From positions 1,116,001 through 1,180,000 of the forward strand of contig CAWHVW010000003.1 of the NCBI GenBank assembly GCA_963832965.1: DNA of 64,000 nt. Direction: 5' to 3'. The stretch is from CAWACP01 sp963832965 (GTDB lineage: Bacteria; Acidobacteriota; Terriglobia; Bryobacterales; Bryobacteraceae). Position 1 is the first letter of the stretch. Every line of letters starts with the position of its first letter. This document shows, one piece after another, positions 24,700 through 34,299 of the stretch. A model generated the notes under the pieces. It was not told where the DNA came from. It worked only from the letters and a program-made list of their open reading frames with translations, and ran no database searches. The translations under genes were made by a program, and so were the position numbers.

Positions 24700-27600
24700 T
24701 CAAGCCTGTGCCGGCTGGTCGCCCTGATGCCATTCTTCGTCGATTTGCTTGTCGTGATCCACCGGCGGCTTCTGGCGCAGCCATGTATACGCGATGGGCA
24801 CCATGAACAGCGTGGTGAACGTCGCCACCAGCAGACCGCCGATGACGGCGCGGGCGAGCGGCGCGTTCTGCTCGCCGCCTTCGCCCATTCCGAAAGCCAT
24901 GGGCAGCATGCCAATGATCATGGCGGCGGCGGTCATGATGACCGGGCGCAGGCGGGTGAAGCCGGCCGCAAGGGCGGCGTCGTGCGCGTTTCGCCCATGC
25001 TCGACTCTTTCGTCGTTGGCGAAGGTCACCAGCAGGATACTGTTGGCGGTGGCGACGCCGATGGCCATGATGGCGCCCATCAGCGACGGAACGTTCAGCG
25101 TGGTCTGGGTGGCGAACAGCATCCACAAAATGCCGCCGAACGCGCCGGGCGTGGCCATCATGATGATGAAGGGGTCCACCCAGCTCTGGAAGTTCACGGC
25201 CATCAGCAGATACACCAGCAGCATCGCGAAAATGATGCCGAAGCCCAGGCGCGTAAAGGAGTCGTGCATGGTTTTCACCTGGCCGCGCACGCTGACGATG
25301 GCGTCCTTCGCCAATTTCGGCCGGACCGCATCGACGGCCTTCTGAACGTCTCCGGCAACGCCGCCCAGATCGCGCTGGTCCACATCGGCATAGACGTCGA
25401 ATACCGGCTGCACGTCATAGTGATTCACGATTTCGGTGGAGGTGGTGCGCCGCACCTGGATCAGGTTGTCCAGTAACTGCGTGGTGGCGCCTTGCGCGGT
25501 GATGGGCGTGCGCCGCAATGCATCGATGGAATCCACCTGGTATTGCGGGGTTTGCACGCTGACCTGATAGTTGACGCCGTTCACCGGACTCAGCCACTGG
25601 TTGGGAGCCACCTGCCCGCTGGAACTCAACGAAATGAGCATGCTGTTAGCCACGTCGCGCTGGGTCAGGCCGGCCTGCCCGGCCATGCTGCGATCCACCA
25701 TGAGGCTGAGCGTGGGCGCGTGTATCTGCTGGCGTACGTGCACGTCCACGGCGCCGGGGATGCCGGCCATTCGATTGCGCAACTCCTGGGCGATCTTATA
25801 ATTGGCGGCGGCGTTGCGGCCCATGATCTGGACGTCGATGGGCGCGGGCAGACCGAAGTTCAGAATCTGATTGGTGATGTTGGCCGCCTGGAAGAAAAAC
25901 GTCTCGTCCGGAAACTGCCGGTGCAGGGCCGCGCGCAGACGCCGTTCGTATTCCTTCGTCCGGCCATGTTCCTTCAGGGAAATGAGGATCTCGCCGTCTT
26001 CCGGGCCGACGGTGGCGATGTCGCCGCTGGCGAGGTTGAAGCCGCTGTTGGGGAGTCCTATGTTATCCACCAGAACGTCGATATTTTCCGCGCCGATTTC
26101 CTGGCGGATGGCGGCATCCACGCGAGCGAAGACAAGCTCGGTCTCCTCAATGCGGGTACCCTCGGGCGCGATGACGTGGAGGCGCATCTGGCCGGAATCG
26201 ACATAGGGGAAAAAGTCGGTTCCCACGACGCGGACCAGCCACAGCGATCCGGCGAGAAAAACTCCGAAGACCAGCGCCACCGGGGCGCGATGATCGAGAG
26301 TCCAGTTCAAAGCGCGCTGGTACCGTGTCCGCGTGGCTGCGAAGACGGAATTGAAGGCGTGATGGGCCCGCCAGATGGGGCCGCTTCCAGCGCCGGAATG
26401 GCCGTCTTCGCCGCGCTGGTACATTTCCACCTCAGGCGGCAGCATGTAGTGCACCATGGTGGGAATCAGGGTGCGCGAGAGCAGATAGGAAGCCAGCATG
26501 GCGAACACCACGGCCATGGCCAGCGGGGTGAACAGATAACGCGCCGCGCCGGTGAGCAGCAGCACCGGCACGAAGACGATGCAGATGGCCAGCGTGGAAA
26601 CGAAGGCGGGCACGGCGATTTGTTGAGCGCCATCCAGAATGCCGCGGGTGATGGGCTTTTTCATGGAGAGGTTGCGATGGATATTTTCGATCTCCACCGT
26701 GGCGTCGTCCACCAGAATGCCCACCGCCAGGGCCATACCGCCCAGGGTCATAACGTTGATGGTGTGTCCGAGGAAATGCAGCACCACCAGCGACGTGAGA
26801 ATGGACAAGGGGATAGAGGCGCAAACGATCAGGGTGCTGCGCCAGCTCCCCAGGAACAGCAGGATCATGAGAGCGGTGAGACCGGCCGCGATCATGGCCT
26901 CGCGCAGCACGCCGTTAATGGCGGCGCGCACGAACAGAGACTGATCGAACAGCGGGCGCACGCGCAGGGTGGAGGGGAGGCCGGCCAGGATCTCCGGCAA
27001 CCTCTGCTTGACCTTCTCCACGATGTCCAGCGTGGATGCCTGGCCGTTCTTGAGAATGGTCAGCAGGGAAGCGCGGGTCCCGTCGACACGGACGATGTTG
27101 GTCTGCACGGTGAAGCCGTCGCGCACCTGGGCCACGTCACGCATGAATACGGTGGCGCCGTTCACGGTTTTGATGGGCAAGTCGTTCATCTGGTCCACCA
27201 GAGCGGGGCTGCTGTTCAGCGCCACCTGGTATTCGCGGTCGCCAATTTTCGCCGTGCCCGCCGGAAGGATCAGGTTCTGCAGGTTCAGGGAATTGGAGAT
27301 GTCCGTTGCCGACAGGCGTCTCGCGTACATCTGGACCGGGTCGATGTCCACCATGATGTTACGGACCTTGCCGCCATAGGGAAGCGCAATCGAAGCACCC
27401 TGCACGGTGGCCAGCGGCACGCGGATGAAGTTCTGGGCGTAGTCGAAGAGTTGCTGCTCGCTGAGGGATTTGCTGTCCACGCTGAGCTGCAGGATAGGTA
27501 CGCTGGACGCGTCGTATTTCAGTACGCCCGGCGCGAAAATGCCCGGTGGCAGAACGCGCAGAATGGTCTGCACGATGGAGGTCACCTGGGCGATGGCCAT

Positions 27601-27909
27601 GTTCACCTGCACATTCGGCTGAAAATAGACGCGGACGATGGCTATGCCGTTGTAGGAGGACGATTCGATGTGCTCGATATCGTTGACCGCGGTGGTCATG
27701 GCGCGCTCGCACACGGAGACTACGCGGTTGGCCATGTCATCCGGAGGGAGCCCGGTGTAGGACCAGATGACGCTGACCACGGGGATATCGATGTAGGGGA
27801 AGATATCCTTCTGCATCTGGACCATCGAGATCCCGCCCAGTATCGTGATCAGAACCGCCATGACCACGAACGTGTACGGACGGCGAAGGGCAAGTCTGAC
27901 GATCCACAC
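24700..27909 (-). CDS. RND-family efflux pump, inner-membrane component
   Basis: A 1069-residue proton-driven pump, the first gene of the operon. It has the usual twelve membrane helices in two halves with large periplasmic loops: TM1 FVVMAVLITILGGISMVQMQ, TM4 MALAVGILVDDATVEIENIH with both proton-relay aspartates (near 405-406), TM7 in PVALVFGVFLAGSLWLVRV. In TM10, which reads IMAIGVATANSILLVTFAND, the lysine used by AcrB for the proton relay is an alanine. This is shared by several RND subfamilies as far as I recall, but is worth noting. The substrate cannot be predicted. No regulator gene is adjacent, and the 159-base gap upstream (27910-28068) shows no feature I recognise. Confidence 0.92.
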   Translation of the reverse strand: MWIVRLALRRPYTFVVMAVLITILGGISMVQMQKDIFPYIDIPVVSVIWSYTGLPPDDMANRVVSVCERAMTTAVNDIEHIESSSYNGIAIVRVYFQPNVQVNMAIAQVTSIVQTILRVLPPGIFAPGVLKYDASSVPILQLSVDSKSLSEQQLFDYAQNFIRVPLATVQGASIALPYGGKVRNIMVDIDPVQMYARRLSATDISNSLNLQNLILPAGTAKIGDREYQVALNSSPALVDQMNDLPIKTVNGATVFMRDVAQVRDGFTVQTNIVRVDGTRASLLTILKNGQASTLDIVEKVKQRLPEILAGLPSTLRVRPLFDQSLFVRAAINGVLREAMIAAGLTALMILLFLGSWRSTLIVCASIPLSILTSLVVLHFLGHTINVMTLGGMALAVGILVDDATVEIENIHRNLSMKKPITRGILDGAQQIAVPAFVSTLAICIVFVPVLLLTGAARYLFTPLAMAVVFAMLASYLLSRTLIPTMVHYMLPPEVEMYQRGEDGHSGAGSGPIWRAHHAFNSVFAATRTRYQRALNWTLDHRAPVALVFGVFLAGSLWLVRVVGTDFFPYVDSGQMRLHVIAPEGTRIEETELVFARVDAAIRQEIGAENIDVLVDNIGLPNSGFNLASGDIATVGPEDGEILISLKEHGRTKEYERRLRAALHRQFPDETFFFQAANITNQILNFGLPAPIDVQIMGRNAAANYKIAQELRNRMAGIPGAVDVHVRQQIHAPTLSLMVDRSMAGQAGLTQRDVANSMLISLSSSGQVAPNQWLSPVNGVNYQVSVQTPQYQVDSIDALRRTPITAQGATTQLLDNLIQVRRTTSTEIVNHYDVQPVFDVYADVDQRDLGGVAGDVQKAVDAVRPKLAKDAIVSVRGQVKTMHDSFTRLGFGIIFAMLLVYLLMAVNFQSWVDPFIIMMATPGAFGGILWMLFATQTTLNVPSLMGAIMAIGVATANSILLVTFANDERVEHGRNAHDAALAAGFTRLRPVIMTAAAMIIGMLPMAFGMGEGGEQNAPLARAVIGGLLVATFTTLFMVPIAYTWLRQKPPVDHDKQIDEEWHQGDQPAQA

Positions 27910-28068
27910 TGGCTAAAGGACTCTCCTCACAAGGGTTACCACAAGCCGCCAGAGGAATCCGGCGGTGATCCGGCGGGGCCGCTCACTTCTCTTTGTATAA
28001 ACGCTCCCACGGCCACGTGGGTAACATCCTTCTACGGACGGGGAACGGGGGGACGGTGTTAGCGTCTG

Positions 28069-29169
28069 TCACTCGACGGACCGGGCATGATTCAGGCCCT
28101 CAATTCGATTGGCAATCAGACGTTCAAAGCGGTCGAGGCTGAGATTTTGTTCGGCAAATTGACGGGCGCCCGTCGAGAGGCGAGTGAGCTCCGCAGGGTC
28201 GCCGGCAAGACGATGGAGCCGCTCGGCCCATCGCTCCATCGGCGCATCGAAAGGCAGGAGAAAGCCGGTTTGTCCTTCGAGCACCAGATCGCGAACGGCG
28301 CCGACGTCGGTGGCCACGCAGGGGAGACCGGCGGCGAGGGCTTCCGCCAGCACCTGGGGCATGTAATCCTGGCGGGTTGGGAATACGAAAACGTCGCTGG
28401 CCTGATAGACCTCCAGAAGCTGCTCACGATTCTTGCCGCGCAGCCATTCCACGCCCGCCGGAAGCGGCCTGCCGGACAGGGCGGAATCGTTGGAGGCAAT
28501 GGTCAGCGTGCAAGTACCGATCAGGTGCTCGGAGTAAAGACGCAGCAGGAAATCGCCGCCCTTCCTGGCAAAATCGTTCCCGGCGAAGAGCAGCCGGAGG
28601 GGAGGCGCACAGGTGCGGGGGGCCGGCCGCCAGCACTCCAGATCCTGCGGCGCCAGGGTCACAAAGCATCGCTCGGGGCTGACGTGGTAATCGCGCTGGA
28701 GCGAGTCCGCGCAATCGGAGCCCAGCGGAAGAAAGATGTCAAAAGCGCCCGCCGCGGTTGCGAATTCACGGTGATGGGCATGGTGCGACAACCCGCGCCG
28801 CCAGCCGCGGATACCGCGCCGGCGGAGCTGGCTGTCGATGGTTGCCGGAACGGAATCCAACAGAGCGGCCGCGGGCAACTGGCGCGCCAGCCGCTGGAAT
28901 GCCACCACGAATTCCCAGGAGTTCACCAGCAGGACGTCGAAACGGGAACCCTTTATCGGGCCGGTTTTTTGGCGCGCTATGAACTGTACGTGCCACGGAT
29001 CGGTGACACGGGTCCACCAGGGGGCTGGGTATTTTTGGTAGTCCTCGGGTTCCAGAAGGACGTACGTGACGGTGACTCCCGGCAGGCGCTCGAGCGCGTC
29101 ACGCACCCGGCCGGCCATCGCCTTATTTCCCAGCAAGGTACTGAGAATACAGAGTACTTTGGTGTCCAC
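28069..29169 (-). CDS. Glycosyltransferase family 4-type protein
   Basis: A 366-residue GT-B-fold glycosyltransferase using a nucleotide sugar. The C-terminal Rossmann domain is recognisable: RLLFAGNDFARKGGDFLLRL (donor-domain start near 200), then ASDVFVFPTRQDYMPQVLAE with the EX7E-type region, LAAGLPCVATDVGAVRDLV and GQTGFLLPFDAP. The N-terminal acceptor domain is less conserved. The start codon is GTG. It lies 14 bases after the stop of the FkbM methyltransferase gene, so the two are probably an operon that decorates a glycan or small glycoside. Acceptor and sugar are unknown. Confidence 0.82.
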   Translation of the reverse strand: MDTKVLCILSTLLGNKAMAGRVRDALERLPGVTVTYVLLEPEDYQKYPAPWWTRVTDPWHVQFIARQKTGPIKGSRFDVLLVNSWEFVVAFQRLARQLPAAALLDSVPATIDSQLRRRGIRGWRRGLSHHAHHREFATAAGAFDIFLPLGSDCADSLQRDYHVSPERCFVTLAPQDLECWRPAPRTCAPPLRLLFAGNDFARKGGDFLLRLYSEHLIGTCTLTIASNDSALSGRPLPAGVEWLRGKNREQLLEVYQASDVFVFPTRQDYMPQVLAEALAAGLPCVATDVGAVRDLVLEGQTGFLLPFDAPMERWAERLHRLAGDPAELTRLSTGARQFAEQNLSLDRFERLIANRIEGLNHARSVE

Positions 29170-29183
29170 CGGATCTCAGACTT

Positions 29184-29963
29184 TTATGGGAAGTGAACGT
29201 TACGACAGCATACCACTTCATCCACATCCCGCACTTCCCAATCCAGGGCGGCCAGAGCACGATAGAAAGGCTCTTCGCAACTCTTACCGTGCAATTCAAC
29301 GGAGAGGTTGCGCACGCGCGCCAGCCAGGGATCACATGGCGCCTCGAACAGAACCCGTTCGCTGCCCTCGATATCGATTTTAAGCAGGTCCACGGTCTCG
29401 AAGCCGGCCGTCGCCATAAGGGTTGGCACGTCCCAGGCCTGAACGGTGGCATCAGCCTCGCTCTCCGGTTCGGCGACGGTGGTGGCCCACTCGCGGCCGT
29501 CTGACCAGCGCGACAGCGCCAGCCGGCCGCAATGCGGCCAGACCGCGCCCAGTAGAACTCGCGCCCGGTCCGCATAGGGCGCCAGGTTTTCCACACAGAG
29601 ACGGTAGTTGCCGGGGTCGGGCTCGACGGCGAGAACGCGCGACTCGGGGAAGCGGTTCAGGTAATAGATGGCGGCCAGCCCGATGTTCGCGCCAAGATCG
29701 AGAATGCTGCGAACGGACGAGTCCGCGTCGGGCATGCGGTACTGCTGTTGCAGGAAGACCTGCCGGAAAACGGTGGGATCGCTGCTCGGTCCAGGGCGAA
29801 GGGTGATGGGATACCGCACGCCTCGGGGTTTGATCCGCAAGGCGCGGCCGCTCCCCCGGCCGAGGGAACAGCGCAGCCGATCCACATTGTAGAGGAGCGC
29901 CGGGCCCATGCCCGCGGTCTGGACACTCTGCCAAACGAAGTTCGCTCTGCTGGCAATAGACAA
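29184..29963 (-). CDS. FkbM-family SAM-dependent methyltransferase
   Basis: A 259-residue protein with the FkbM-type Rossmann methyltransferase fold. SAM-binding motif I is SILDLGANIGLAAIYYLNRF (about 86-105), motif II is RVLAVEPDPGNYRLCVENL, and the FkbM signature VDLLKIDIEGSERVLFEAP is near 190-208. Such enzymes commonly O-methylate sugars. The frame starts with TTG at 29963, preceded by an AGAGAGA stretch. An internal ATG 18 codons later would remove a poorly conserved segment only. It is transcribed just ahead of the glycosyltransferase gene, which supports a role in modifying a sugar. Confidence 0.82.
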   Translation of the reverse strand: MSIASRANFVWQSVQTAGMGPALLYNVDRLRCSLGRGSGRALRIKPRGVRYPITLRPGPSSDPTVFRQVFLQQQYRMPDADSSVRSILDLGANIGLAAIYYLNRFPESRVLAVEPDPGNYRLCVENLAPYADRARVLLGAVWPHCGRLALSRWSDGREWATTVAEPESEADATVQAWDVPTLMATAGFETVDLLKIDIEGSERVLFEAPCDPWLARVRNLSVELHGKSCEEPFYRALAALDWEVRDVDEVVCCRNVHFP

Positions 29964-30076
29964 CCCGGTCTCTCTGATGATAGTTGGTGACGATCGCGTC
30001 CGATCTCACGTTAAACGTCCCTGACATGAGAAAAGCAAGGGAAATATGGGAGGCGCCAGGCTGATAATGGGAGCAG

Positions 30077-32344
30077 GTGGAGTTCAGCCGGCGAGTCGCA
30101 CCTTTTGTCGTGCTCCTGATCGCGGCCCTCTGGGCCCCCGGCACGGCCCGCGCGGATACGGCGGTGGCGCTGGTGAATCCGGGCATGGAAGCGCCGTATA
30201 TCGCCGTCAACCTGAACGGCGGCGCCATTTCCGGCGCCATCGCCAACGGGTGGTCCGACAACTCAGCCTGGGCCAGCCCGACGGTTCAATACTCCGAAGA
30301 GACCAGCAATCCGCACAGCGGACTGGCTTGCCAGAAAGTGGTGGTTGCCAGCGCCGGAAGCGGCCAGGTGCAGTTCATCCAGCAATTTCCTTTGCAGGCA
30401 GGCAACATCTATACCGTCTCCGCCTGGCTGCGCGGAACGCCCGGCCTGCAGGCCTCCATCGAGATTCAAGAGGCCAATTCTCCTTACGCGGTCTACATAC
30501 AAGGCTCCCTCGCGTTGACGGCGGATTGGCAGCAGATTACCGCCGAGGGCTACATCGCCACCACCGAACCGGCCTATCTGATGATCGCCATCAACGCGCC
30601 GGGGACGGTCTGGGTGGATGACTTTGCGCTTTCCTTTGCGCCGGGAACCGTCTCGCCCACGCCGCGTACGGGACCGATTCCGTTGTCGTTCTTCGGGATG
30701 CATGTGGAGAACTTTCTCCAAAGCCAGCTCCTCGATAACGGCTTTGAGCCGCCCTATATTTCGGTTGGCGTAAACAATCCGATTTCCGGCAATGTCGCGG
30801 TTGACTGGGCGGACAATTCGTCCTGGGGCGTTCCCAACCCCACGGTGACGTACTCCCAGGACACCCTCGACCCGCACGGCGGCACATCTTCGCAAAAGGT
30901 GAGCGTGCAGAACGTGCCCACCGGCACCGCCGTGCAACTGGTCCAGCCGCTGACTTTGATTCCCGGCCAGGTCTACACGCTCACCGCGTGGCTGCGGGGC
31001 GACGCGGGAATGAAGATCAACCTGATCCTGCAGGACAGCAATGCGCCCTACACCTATTACGCTGATACGACCGCCACGCTGACGGATGTCTGGCAGCAGT
31101 TCACCGCCCAGGGACAGGTGAATGACACCGGAAGCATCCTGCTCATGTTTCAGGCTGCGCAGACGGGCACCTTCTGGGTGGATGATGTCCAATTCACCAA
31201 TTCCTCCGGCGCACCCGTCTCCGGTGGCGTGCCGTGGCCTCCGGCCAGATTCGGCACGCTGCGGCTATGGGACTCGGGCACTTCCTGGACCGCGCTGGAG
31301 CCCCAGAAGGGCGTGTGGAACTGGCAGCCGCTGGACACCTGGGTGGCAGCGTCGGAGCAACACGGCGCGCCGGACATTCTGCTCACGCTCGGCCAGACGC
31401 CAGGGTGGGCATCGAGCAATCCCGACGACGTGAATTATGTGGGCGCGGGCGCGCCGGCGCCGCCCGCAAACATCCAGGACTGGAGGGACTACATTACCGC
31501 GGTGGCCCAGCGCTACAAGAAGCGCATCCGCTACTACGAGATCTGGAACGAGCCGAACGATCCCACCTACTACACCGGAACCGTCGCCGAACTGGCGCAA
31601 CTTACCGCGGAAGCGTACAGCATTCTCAAGGCAGTGGACCCGGAGAACACGGTCATTTCGCCGGCGGCCTACGCTCCGGGATACCTGAACCAGCTCCTGC
31701 AGGCCGGCATGGCGCAAAACGTGGATATGATCGCCTATCACTTTTACGAGACGCCGCCGGAGGCCACCGCCAACGACATCGCCAACGTGAACCTGGTGCT
31801 GGCCGCCAACGGCGCGAGCGCGATTCCGCTCTGGGCCAGCGAAGGCGCTTCCGGCGACAACACCACCGCGCCCGAATCCCTGGCGGCAGCCTACCTGGTG
31901 CGCAAGTATCTGGTCCATCTCGCATTCGGTTCCATCCGCTTCGACTGGTACGCCTGGGGCAAGGCCACCACTTTCTGCGTGGGCACCGAGGAGAACAACC
32001 CGCAAGTGCTCACCGAGGCCGGCCAGGCGTTCGGCATCCTGCTCAACTGGCTGCGCGGCGCCTCGCTCGCCAGCGCTTCCATCGATGGTTCCGGCACGTG
32101 GCAGATTGGTCTGACGTGGCAGGCGGAACCTCCATTTTCCAGCGCGCCCAACGGTGGGTTCCGCGGCGATGGACTGATTGTCTGGAACCCTTCCACAACC
32201 GTGCAGTTCGCCATCCCGGATTCCCTGCAAGCGGTTTCTCAGTACGACATTTTCGGCAACGTCACGACCGTTGAGGGAACCACTGTCACGGTGGGGGACT
32301 CGCCGGTCCTGCTCAAGAGTCTCCAGCCGCGCCCGATCCGGTAA
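30077..32344 (+). CDS. Secreted clan GH-A glycosidase with two CBM4-like N-terminal modules
   Basis: A 755-residue secreted enzyme. It has a signal peptide to about residue 26 (VVLLIAALWAPGTARA). Two homologous jelly-roll modules follow at about 28-195 and 215-385, each opening LxNxGxE(A/P)PYI and containing W(S/A)DNS and a W-V-DD-F/V strand, like CBM4/22 xylan- or glucan-binding modules. A TIM barrel comes next (about 395-690). The acid/base is a glutamate near 491 in YEIWNEPND, and the nucleophile is probably the glutamate near 588 in LWASEGASG. It is closest to GH39/GH5-type enzymes. A C-terminal beta domain ends the protein. The start is GTG at 30077 with GGGAG upstream. Confidence 0.82.
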   Translation: MEFSRRVAPFVVLLIAALWAPGTARADTAVALVNPGMEAPYIAVNLNGGAISGAIANGWSDNSAWASPTVQYSEETSNPHSGLACQKVVVASAGSGQVQFIQQFPLQAGNIYTVSAWLRGTPGLQASIEIQEANSPYAVYIQGSLALTADWQQITAEGYIATTEPAYLMIAINAPGTVWVDDFALSFAPGTVSPTPRTGPIPLSFFGMHVENFLQSQLLDNGFEPPYISVGVNNPISGNVAVDWADNSSWGVPNPTVTYSQDTLDPHGGTSSQKVSVQNVPTGTAVQLVQPLTLIPGQVYTLTAWLRGDAGMKINLILQDSNAPYTYYADTTATLTDVWQQFTAQGQVNDTGSILLMFQAAQTGTFWVDDVQFTNSSGAPVSGGVPWPPARFGTLRLWDSGTSWTALEPQKGVWNWQPLDTWVAASEQHGAPDILLTLGQTPGWASSNPDDVNYVGAGAPAPPANIQDWRDYITAVAQRYKKRIRYYEIWNEPNDPTYYTGTVAELAQLTAEAYSILKAVDPENTVISPAAYAPGYLNQLLQAGMAQNVDMIAYHFYETPPEATANDIANVNLVLAANGASAIPLWASEGASGDNTTAPESLAAAYLVRKYLVHLAFGSIRFDWYAWGKATTFCVGTEENNPQVLTEAGQAFGILLNWLRGASLASASIDGSGTWQIGLTWQAEPPFSSAPNGGFRGDGLIVWNPSTTVQFAIPDSLQAVSQYDIFGNVTTVEGTTVTVGDSPVLLKSLQPRPIR

Positions 32345-32360
32345 GCATCCGGACCAAATT

Positions 32361-32535
32361 AGTAAGACGCCCTGGGTTAGTAATACACCCTAGCAGGCTG
32401 CTGAAAAAGCCCGAAAACCGCTTGTTTACACGCGCGGCTCGGAAACGTAGCTACGTGTTTGCAGGTGGTTACCGAACCGCGACGGTGACGGAGCGGGGAC
32501 CAGATAGCCTTTTTCCTAGGTCAGTAATACACCCT
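32361..32535 (+). repeat. Hairpin element copy 2 bracketed by AGTAATACACCCT repeats
   Basis: AGTAA(T/G)AC(A/G)CCCT occurs at 32361, 32379 and 32523. Between the last two copies lies the second copy of the dispersed element. It has the CCGCTTGTTTACACGCGCGG flank and arms CGCGGCTCGG (32433-32442) and CCGAACCGCG (32472-32481). An inner palindrome ACGTAGCTACGT (32445-32456) lies in the loop. The stretch is the 296-base gap between the glycosidase and sedolisin genes. No open reading frame or transposase is present. Confidence 0.65.
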
Positions 32536-32569
32536 GGTTTCGAGCGTAGTACAGCAGGCGACAAAGTCA

Positions 32570-32598
32570 TTGATCGGACAATATAGATCGAGTATGAT
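32570..32598 (+). promoter_or_regulatory. Sigma-70-type promoter of the sedolisin gene
   Basis: TTGATC (32570-32575), a 17-base spacer and TATGAT (32593-32598) make a good -35/-10 pair about 45 bases upstream of the ATG. The promoter is overlaid by an inverted repeat ATTGATC (32569-32575) / GATCAAT (32596-32602), which could be an operator. Confidence 0.6.
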
Positions 32599-32640
32599 CA
32601 ATGCATTTGACGGTCCTGGAGACCGATAAGGAGGCAACTG

Positions 32641-34299
32641 ATGAACGCATCAGAAAAAACCTGGGGACGGACGATTCGACGAGGACTGTATGTGGCGCTG
32701 GGCACGGCCACGTTTCTCTTCGCGATGGAAACCCAGGCGCAGGCGCAGCTAATGGCAACGCGCCATGTACGTCAGGAAATAGCACGCGGGGAGGCGCCAT
32801 ACCTGAACCGGCTGCCCGCGAATCAATCGTTGAAATTGAACATAGCTCTTCCGCTGCGCAACGAGGCGGAGCTGGACGATCTGCTGCAAGCGCTGTACGA
32901 TCCCCAAAGCCCGTCTTTTCATCAGTTCCTGAGCGTTCAGGAGTTCACCAACCGATTTGGCGCAAGCGAAGAAGATTACGCCGCGGTGGTGCGCTTCGCG
33001 GAACAGAATGGCCTGCAGGTGACCGGCACCTCGGCGAATCGCCTGGTGGTGAATGTCACGGGGTCCGTGGCGAATATCGAGAAAGCCTTTCACGTAAATA
33101 TGGGTGTGTATCAGCACCCCACGGAACCTCGCACATTCTTCTCACCGGACCGCGAGCCATCCGCCGACCTCGGAGTTGCCCTGTGGCACATTACGGGTCT
33201 CGACAATTTCTCGATTCCGCATCCCGCCAGCCTTGGAAGAAATCCGGATGCCCGGGGCAGCACCACCGGCTCGGGTCCCAACGGATACTTTCTGGGCAGC
33301 GACCTGCGTGCGGCCTATTACGGCGGAACTGCTCTCACCGGGTCGGGCCAGTCCGTCGGGCTGCTTGAATTCGAAGGGTACAATGTCGCCGACGTCGATG
33401 AATACTTCACCAAGGTAGGGCAACCGCTCACGGTTGCCGTGAACGGCGTTTCGACGGATGGTTCCAGCCTGAATTGCACCAGGCGCTGCGACGACACCGA
33501 ACAGGCGCTGGACATTGAAGTGGCCATCTCCATGGCGCCGGGCATGAGCCAGGTGCGCGTCTACGTGTCCGACACCAGCGACGTGAGCATCTTTAACAAG
33601 ATGGCGACGGACAACATATCGAAATCACTGAGTTGCTCGTGGGGCTGGAGTCCCTCCGACCCGAGCAGTGACGACCCCATCTTCAAGGAATTCGCGGCAC
33701 AGGGTCAGAATCTGTTCGTGGCATCCGGCGACAGCGGCGCGTACGGCAGGAGGTCCAGTGATGTGTATCCGGCCGATGACGCTTATGTGACGTCGGTTGG
33801 CGGAACGGATGTGACCACCAATGGCGCGGGCGGCGCATGGAAATCCGAGACCGCGTGGAGCGACAGCGGCGGAGGAATTTCTCCGGACAACATCGCTATT
33901 CCGAGCTACCAGACAACCACCGGGGTGATCACTACGGCGAACAAAGGATCCAAAACCTTGCGAAATGCGCCGGACGTGGCCGCTGAAGCGAACACGGACA
34001 ATTACATCTGTTACGACGGCACGTGCGCCGGAGGGTGGGGCGGGACCAGTTTCGCCGCGCCCCGGTGGGCCGGCTATCTGGCGCTGGCGAACCAGCAATC
34101 CGTGGCCAACGGAAGATCGACGCTGGGCTTTATCAACCCGGCGATTTATACGATCGGCCTGGGGTCGAGCTACGCCACCGACTTTCATGACATCACCACC
34201 GGCAGCAACGGCACGTACTCGACGGAGAAGGGCTACGATCTGGTGACTGGCTGGGGCAGCCCGAATGGCACTGGCCTGATTAACGCGCTCGCGCCATAG
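32641..34299 (+). CDS. Secreted sedolisin (S53) serine-carboxyl peptidase with prodomain
   Basis: A 552-residue secreted protease, usually acid-active. Signal region at about 13-35 (RRGLYVALGTATFLFAMETQ). The pro-kumamolisin activation domain spans about 38-185 (LNIALPLRNEAELDDLLQAL, SPSFHQFLSVQEFTNRFGAS, VNMGVYQHP). The S53 domain runs about 205-552. Catalytic residues are in place: Glu and Asp near 286 and 290 in DDTEQALDIEVA, the oxyanion Asp in VASGDSGAYG near 363, and Ser near 469 in WGGTSFAAPRWAG. The calcium site is FHDITTGSNG...GYDLVTGWGSPNG. The ribosome-binding site AAGGAGG is ideal. The last 20 bases overlap the convergent membrane-protein gene. Confidence 0.93.
   Translation: MNASEKTWGRTIRRGLYVALGTATFLFAMETQAQAQLMATRHVRQEIARGEAPYLNRLPANQSLKLNIALPLRNEAELDDLLQALYDPQSPSFHQFLSVQEFTNRFGASEEDYAAVVRFAEQNGLQVTGTSANRLVVNVTGSVANIEKAFHVNMGVYQHPTEPRTFFSPDREPSADLGVALWHITGLDNFSIPHPASLGRNPDARGSTTGSGPNGYFLGSDLRAAYYGGTALTGSGQSVGLLEFEGYNVADVDEYFTKVGQPLTVAVNGVSTDGSSLNCTRRCDDTEQALDIEVAISMAPGMSQVRVYVSDTSDVSIFNKMATDNISKSLSCSWGWSPSDPSSDDPIFKEFAAQGQNLFVASGDSGAYGRRSSDVYPADDAYVTSVGGTDVTTNGAGGAWKSETAWSDSGGGISPDNIAIPSYQTTTGVITTANKGSKTLRNAPDVAAEANTDNYICYDGTCAGGWGGTSFAAPRWAGYLALANQQSVANGRSTLGFINPAIYTIGLGSSYATDFHDITTGSNGTYSTEKGYDLVTGWGSPNGTGLINALAP

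Noticed and set aside
25492..28062. 856-codon open frame on the plus strand across the RND pump gene
   Set aside because: It is antisense to a pump gene with clear RND motifs. The translation is rich in His, Arg, Gly and Gln and has no domain. High GC makes such shadow frames common.
32345..32640. Insertion sequence
   Set aside because: It has flanking direct repeats but no transposase frame. It is too short and better described as a dispersed hairpin element.
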